Source of the DNA: Apostichopus japonicus
Lineage: Eukaryota > Echinodermata > Holothuroidea > Aspidochirotida > Stichopodidae
DNA: 64,000 bases
NCBI RefSeq assembly: GCF_037975245.1
Contig: NC_092572.1
Location: 15,568,269-15,632,268, forward strand
Direction: 5' to 3'
Below, piece after piece: positions 57,701-64,000 of the stretch. The position numbers and the translations under genes are program-made. The notes under the pieces are model-generated. The model did no database searches. It worked only from the letters and a program-made list of their open reading frames with translations, and was not told where the DNA came from. Positions within the stretch are counted from its first letter, which is position 1. Each line of letters begins with the position of its first letter.

Positions 57701-60700
57701 CTCTTTTGCATCCCTGGTTCGAACCCCGGGTGATGACGTCTTTTGCCGATCTTTTACAGCAAGTGCCTGCACGGGGAGCTGTAAGTATTAGTTAATCCAC
57801 CTAATATCTCAGTCCATACAGTGGCGCGATGGCTCGGCGCACTGTACGAGCTGATGATCGAGACTCTCTTTTGCATCCCTGGTTCGAACCCCGGGTGATG
57901 ACGTCTTTTGCCGATCTTTTACAGCAAGTGCCTGCACGGGGAGCTGTAAGTATTAGTTAATCCACCTAATATCTCAGTCCATACAGTGGCGGGATGGCTC
58001 GGCGCACTGTACGAGCTGATGATCGAGACTCTCTTTTGCATCCCTGGTTCGAACCCCGGGTGATGACGTCTTTTGCCGATCTTTTACAGCAAGTGCCTGC
58101 ACGGGGAGCTGTAAGTATTAGTTAATCCACCTAATATCTCAGTCCATACAGTGGCGGGATGTCTCGGCGCACTGTACGAGCTGATGATCGAGACTCTCTT
58201 TTGCATCCCTGGTTCGAACCCCGGGTGATGACGTCTTTTGCCGATCTTTTACAGCAAGTGCCTGCACGGGGAGCTGTAAGTATTAGTTAATCCACCTAAT
58301 ATCTCAGTCCATACAGTGGCGCGATGGCTCGGCGCACTGTACGAGCTGATGATCGAGACTCTCTTTTGCATCCCTGGTTCGAACCCCGGGTGATGACGTC
58401 TTTTGCCGATCTTTTACAGCAAGTGCCTGCACGGGGAGCTGTAAGTATTAGTTAATCCACCTAATATCTCAGTCCATACAGTGGCGCGATGGCTCGGCGC
58501 ACTGTACGAGCTGATGATCGAGACTCTCTTTTGCATCCCTGGTTCGAACCCCGGGTGATGACGTCTTTTGCCGATCTTTTACAGCAAGTGCCTGCACGGG
58601 GAGCTGTAAGTATTAGTTAATCCACCTAATATCTCAGTCCATACAGTGGCGCGATGGCTCGGCGCACTGTACGAGCTGATGATCGAGACTCTCTTTTGCA
58701 TCCCTGGTTCGAACCCCGGGTGATGACGTCTTTTGCCGATCTTTTACAGCAAGTGCCTGCACGGGGAGCTGTAAGTATTAGTTAATCCACCTAATATCTC
58801 AGTCCATACAGTGGCGGGATGGCTCGGCGCACTGTACGAGCTGATGATCGAGACTCTCTTTTGCATCCCTGGTTCGAACCCCGGGTGATGACGTCTTTTG
58901 CCGATCTTTTACAGCAAGTGCCTGCACGGGGAGCTGTAAGTATTAGTTAATCCACCTAATATCTCAGTCCATACAGTGGCGGGATGGCTCGGCGCACTGT
59001 ACGAGCTGATGATCGAGACTCTCTTTTGCATCCCTGGTTCGAACCCCGGGTGATGACGTCTTTTGCCGATCTTTTACAGCAAGTGCCTGCACGGGGAGCT
59101 GTAAGTATTAGTTAATCCACCTAATATCTCAGTCCATACAGTGGCGGGATGGCTCGGCGCACTGTACGAGCTGATGATCGAGACTCTCTTTTGCATCCCT
59201 GGTTCGAACCCCGGGTGATGACGTCTTTTGCCGATCTTTTACAGCAAGTGCCTGCACGGGGAGCTGTAAGTATTAGTTAATCCACCTAATATCTCAGTCC
59301 ATACAGTGGCGGGATGGCTCGGCGCACTGTACGAGCTGATGATCGAGACTCTCTTTTGCATCCCTGGTTCGAACCCCGGGTGATGACGTCTTTTGCCGAT
59401 CTTTTACAGCAAGTGCCTGCACGGGGAGCTGTAAGTATTAGTTAATCCACCTAATATCTCAGTCCATACAGTGGCGGGATGGCTCGGCGCACTGTACGAG
59501 CTGATGATCGAGACTCTCTTTTGCATCCCTGGTTCGAACCCCGGGTGATGACGTCTTTTGCCGATCTTTTACAGCAAGTGCCTGCACGGGGAGCTGTAAG
59601 TATTAGTTAATCCACCTAATATCTCAGTCCATACAGTGGCGCGATGGCTCGGCGCACTGTACGAGCTGATGATCGAGACTCTCTTTTGCATCCCTGGTTC
59701 GAACCCCGGGTGATGACGTCTTTTGCCGATCTTTTACAGCAAGTGCCTGCACGGGGAGCTGTAAGTATTAGTTAATCCACCTAATATCTCAGTCCATACA
59801 GTGGCGGGATGGCTCGGCGCACTGTACGAGCTGATGATCGAGACTCTCTTTTGCATCCCTGGTTCGAACCCCGGGTGATGACGTCTTTTGCCGATCTTTT
59901 ACAGCAAGTGCCTGCACGGGGAGCTGTAAGTATTAGTTAATCCACCTAATATCTCAGTCCATACAGTGGCGGGATGGCTCGGCGCACTGTACGAGCTGAT
60001 GATCGAGACTCTCTTTTGCATCCCTGGTTCGAACCCCGGGTGATGACGTCTTTTGCCGATCTTTTACAGCAAGTGCCTGCACGGGGAGCTGTAAGTATTA
60101 GTTAATCCACCTAATATCTCAGTCCATACAGTGGCGGGATGGCTCGGCGCACTGTACGAGCTGATGATCGAGACTCTCTTTTGCATCCCTGGTTCGAACC
60201 CCGGGTGATGACGTCTTTTGCCGATCTTTTACAGCAAGTGCCTGCACGGGGAGCTGTAAGTATTAGTTAATCCACCTAATATCTCAGTCCATACAGTGGC
60301 GGGATGGCTCGGCGCACTGTACGAGCTGATGATCGAGACTCTCTTTTGCATCCCTGGTTCGAACCCCGGGTGATGACGTCTTTTGCCGATCTTTTACAGC
60401 AAGTGCCTGCACGGGGAGCTGTAAGTATTAGTTAATCCACCTAATATCTCAGTCCATACAGTGGCGGGATGGCTCGGCGCACTGTACGAGCTGATGATCG
60501 AGACTCTCTTTTGCATCCCTGGTTCGAACCCCGGGTGATGACGTCTTTTGCCGATCTTTTACAGCAAGTGCCTGCACGGGGAGCTGTAAGTATTAGTTAA
60601 TCCACCTAATATCTCAGTCCATACAGTGGCGGGATGGCTCGGCGCACTTTACGAGCTGATGATCGAGACTCTCTTTTGCATCCCTGGTTCGAACCCCGGG

Positions 60701-63700
60701 TGATGACGTCTTTTGCCGATCTTTTACAGCAAGTGCCTGCACGGGGAGCTGTAAGTATTAGTTAATCCACCTAATATCTCAGTCCATACAGTGGCGGGAT
60801 GGCTCGGCGCACTGTACGAGCTGATGATCGAGACTCTCTTTTGCATCCCTGGTTCGAACCCCGGGTGATGACGTCTTTTGCCGATCTTTTGCAGCAAGTG
60901 CCTGCACGGGGAGCTGTAAGTATTAGTTAATCCACCTAATATCTCAGTCCATACAGTGGCGCGATGGCTCGGCGCACTGTACGAGCTGATGATCGAGACT
61001 CTCTTTTGCATCCCTGGTTCGAACCCCGGGTGATGACGTCTTTTGCCGATCTTTTACAGCAAGTGCCTGCACGGGGAGCTGTAAGTATTAGTTAATCCAC
61101 CTAATATCTCAGTCCATACAGTGGCGCGATGGCTCGGCGCACTGTACGAGCTGATGATCGAGACTCTCTTTTGCATCCCTGGTTCGAACCCCGGGTGATG
61201 ACGTCTTTTGCAGATCTTTTACAGCAAGTGCCTGCACGGGGAGCTGTAAGTATTAGTTAATCCACCTAATATCTCAGTCCATACAGTGGCGGGATGGCTC
61301 GGCGCACTGTACGAGCTGATGATCGAGACTCTCTTTTGCATCCCTGGTTCGAACCCCGGGTGATGACGTCTTTTGCCGATCTTTTACAGCAAGTGCCTGC
61401 ACGGGGAGCTGTAAGTATTAGTTAATCCACCTAATATCTCAGTCCATACAGTGGCGGGATGGCTCGGCGCACTGTACGAGCTGATGATCGAGACTCTCTT
61501 TTGCATCCGTGGTTCGAACCCCGGGTGATGACGTCTTTTGCCGATCTTTTACAGCAAGTGCCTGCACGGGGAGCTGTAAGTATTAGTTAATCCACCTAAT
61601 ATCTCAGTCCATACAGTGGCGGGATGGCTCGGCGCACTGTACGAGCTGATGATCGAGACTCTCTTTTGCATCCCTGGTTCGAACCCCGGGTGATGACGTC
61701 TTTTGCCGATCTTTTACAGCAAGTGCCTGCACGGGGAGCTGTAAGTATTAGTTAATCCACCTAATATCTCAGTCCATACAGTGGCGGGATGGCTCGGCGC
61801 ACTTTACGAGCTGATGATCGAGACTCTCTTTTGCATCCCTGGTTCGAACCCCGGGTGATGACGTCTTTTGCCGATCTTTTACAGCAAGTGCCTGCACGGG
61901 GAGCTGTAAGTATTAGTTAATCCACCTAATATCTCAGTCCATACAGTGGCGGGATGGCTCGGCGCACTGTACGAGCTGATGATCGAGACTCTCTTTTGCA
62001 TCCCTGGTTCGAACCCCGGGTGATGACGTCTTTTGCCGATCTTTTGCAGCAAGTGCCTGCACGGGGAGCTGTAAGTATTAGTTAATCCACCTAATATCTC
62101 AGTCCATACAGTGGCGCGATGGCTCGGCGCACTGTACGAGCTGATGATCGAGACTCTCTTTTGCATCCCTGGTTCGAACCCCGGGTGATGACGTCTTTTG
62201 CCGATCTTTTACAGCAAGTGCCTGCACGGGGAGCTGTAAGTATTAGTTAATCCACCTAATATCTCAGTCCATACAGTGGCGCGATGGCTCGGCGCACTGT
62301 ACGAGCTGATGATCGAGACTCTCTTTTGCATCCCTGGTTCGAACCCCGGGTGATGACGTCTTTTGCCGATCTTTTACAGCAAGTGCCTGCACGGGGAGCT
62401 GTAAGTATTAGTTAATCCACCTAATATCTCAGTCCATACAGTGGCGCGATGGCTCGGCGCACTGTACGAGCTGATGATCGAGACTCTCTTTTGCATCCCT
62501 GGTTCGAACCCCGGGTGATGACGTCTTTTGCCGATCTTTTACAGCAAGTGCCTGCACGGGGAGCTGTAAGTATTAGTTAATCCACCTAATATCTCAGTCC
62601 ATACAGTGGCGCGATGGCTCGGCGCACTGTACGAGCTGATGATCGAGACTCTCTTTTGCATCCCTGGTTCGAACCCCGGGTGATGACGTCTTTTGCCGAT
62701 CTTTTACAGCAAGTGCCTGCACGGGGAGCTGTAAGTATTAGTTAATCCACCTAATATCTCAGTCCATACAGTGGCGCGATGGCTCGGCGCACTGTACGAG
62801 CTGATGATCGAGACTCTCTTTTGCATCCCTGGTTCGAACCCCGGGTGATGACGTCTTTTGCCGATCTTTTACAGCAAGTGCCTGCACGGGGAGCTGTAAG
62901 TATTAGTTAATCCACCTAATATCTCAGTCCATACAGTGGCGCGATGGCTCGGCGCACTGTACGAGCTGATGATCGAGACTCTCTTTTGCATCCCTGGTTC
63001 GAACCCCGGGTGATGACGTCTTTTGCCGATCTTTTACAGCAAGTGCCTGCACGGGGAGCTGTAAGTATTAGTTAATCCACCTAATATCTCAGTCCATACA
63101 GTGGCGCGATGGCTCGGCGCACTGTACGAGCTGATGATCGAGACTCTCTTTTGCATCCCTGGTTCGAACCCCGGGTGATGACGTCTTTTGCCGATCTTTT
63201 ACAGCAAGTGCCTGCACGGGGAGCTGTAAGTATTAGTTAATCCACCTAATATCTCAGTCCATACAGTGGCGCGATGGCTCGGCGCACTGTACGAGCTGAT
63301 GATCGAGACTCTCTTTTGCATCCCTGGTTCGAACCCCGGGTGATGACGTCTTTTGCCGATCTTTTACAGCAAGTGCCTGCACGGGGAGCTGTAAGTATTA
63401 GTTAATCCACCTAATATCTCAGTCCATACAGTGGCGCGATGGCTCGGCGCACTGTACGAGCTGATGATCGAGACTCTCTTTTGCATCCCTGGTTCGAACC
63501 CCGGGTGATGACGTCTTTTGCCGATCTTTTACAGCAAGTGCCTGCACGGGGAGCTGTAAGTATTAGTTAATCCACCTAATATCTCAGTCCATACAGTGGC
63601 GCGATGGCTCGGCGCACTGTACGAGCTGATGATCGAGACTCTCTTTTGCATCCCTGGTTCGAACCCCGGGTGATGACGTCTTTTGCCGATCTTTTACAGC

Positions 63701-64000
63701 AAGTGCCTGCACGGGGAGCTGTAAGTATTAGTTAATCCACCTAATATCTCAGTCCATACAGTGTCGGGATGGCTCGGCGCACTGTACGAGCTGATGATCG
63801 AGACTCTCTTTTGCATCCCTGGTTCGAACCCCGGGTGATGACGTCTTTTGCCGATCTTTTACAGCAAGTGCCTGCACGGGGAGCTGTAAATATTAGTTAA
63901 TCCACCTAATATCTCAGTCCATACAGTGGCGGGATGGCTCGGCGCACTGTACGAGCTGATGATCGAGACTCTCTTTTGCATCCCTGGTTCGAACCCCGGG
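54790..64000 (+). repeat. Array block I: CCACC monomers, mixed GGCGCG/GGCGGG
   Basis: All monomers are CCACCTAAT; GGCGCG and GGCGGG types are interspersed in short runs, with a long GGCGCG run at about 62110-63610. No length variants are seen. The array is still intact at the window's right edge. Confidence 0.7.
60600..62300 (+). repeat. Seven-monomer (1155-bp) duplication, second site
   Basis: The rare variant CGCACTTTACG occurs at 60645 and again at 61800, exactly 1155 bp apart. Each is followed by a monomer with TTTTGCAGC (about 60890 and 62045) and then by GGCGCG monomers. It is the same seven-monomer step as at 29-31 kb, but at an independent site. Confidence 0.75.

Larger units (their letters stand above)
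10779..64000 (+). repeat. 165-bp tRNA-like satellite array (about 320 monomers)
   Basis: An uninterrupted head-to-tail array, all in one orientation, continuing past the window. The period is 165 bp (for example, the same motif recurs every 660 bp at 34021, 34681 and so on). 169-bp variants carry an extra 4 bp (GGCGGGCGGGATGG), and five 154-bp variants lack 11 bp. Each monomer contains, in order, a tRNA-like A-box, a D-stem pair GCTC/GAGC, a B-box GGTTCGAACCC, TGACGTC, two T4 tracts, CTTTTACAG, a GC-rich 21-nt block, GTAAGTATTAG, and an AT-richer spacer (CCRCCTAATATCTCAGTCCATACA). Monomers differ by only a few bases. No other element interrupts 53 kb. The monomer length is close to that of a nucleosome with linker-histone protection, as in many centromeric satellites. 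The first monomer (10779-10930) begins inside the A-box region, against the LINE poly(A). Confidence 0.97.

Noticed and set aside
10779-64000. CRISPR array
   Set aside because: Whole 165-bp units repeat with no unique spacers between short repeats, and the context is eukaryotic.
10779-64000. Tandem functional tRNA gene cluster
   Set aside because: A- and B-boxes and D- and T-arms are recognisable, but there is no acceptor stem and no acceptable anticodon arm, and a T4 lies between the boxes.
10779-64000. 5S rRNA or snRNA tandem array
   Set aside because: No 5S internal control region or snRNA motifs; the internal promoter resembles tRNA type.

Overview
The window is metazoan DNA, most likely from a marine invertebrate; the phylum is not resolved. 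It contains no bacterial-style genes. It holds decayed fragments of at least three retrotransposon classes, one intron-flanked integrase-like exon, dispersed TAGGCCT motifs and a very long satellite array. The CR1/Jockey-type, L1/Tx1-type and DIRS-type elements found together here suit echinoderms, hemichordates, amphioxus or some lophotrochozoans.

Layout. (1) 1-2816 is AT-rich and mostly non-coding. Its one recognisable coding piece is an integrase-core exon on the minus strand (314-471), bounded by good splice signals but carrying an in-frame stop. (2) 2817-10778 is a nested retrotransposon graveyard. In order it holds a (TA)34 microsatellite, a 5'-truncated CR1/Jockey-group LINE on the minus strand (2886-5280), a second 3'-end fragment of the same LINE family (5281-5544), a scrambled DIRS-type reverse transcriptase fragment (5597-6027) flanked by short direct and inverted repeats, and a 5'-truncated L1/Tx1-type LINE on the plus strand (6028-10778) with a 1.5 kb internal tandem duplication. 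Every reverse transcriptase frame is broken. (3) 10779-64000 is an uninterrupted head-to-tail array of about 320 monomers of 165 bp (variants of 169 and 154 bp) that continues past the right edge.

The array monomer is the most interesting object. On the plus strand it has a tRNA-like A-box and a full B-box (GGTTCGAACCC) 40 bp apart, a perfect 4-bp D-stem, and T4 tracts just downstream, so it looks like a tRNA-derived Pol III unit or SINE head amplified into a satellite. It does not fold as a complete tRNA. Diagnostic variants show local amplification, higher-order duplications of 4 monomers (660 bp) and 7 monomers (1155 bp), and stepwise spread of a deletion variant. The long minus-strand reading frames in the array (up to 590 codons) are a by-product of a monomer length divisible by three and carry the GFEP signature typical of antisense tRNA sequence; I do not regard them as genes.

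Nothing here is clearly a working protein gene. The biology lies in the satellite: its possible Pol III origin, possible centromeric or heterochromatic role, and the LINE whose poly(A) tail sits exactly at the array edge.
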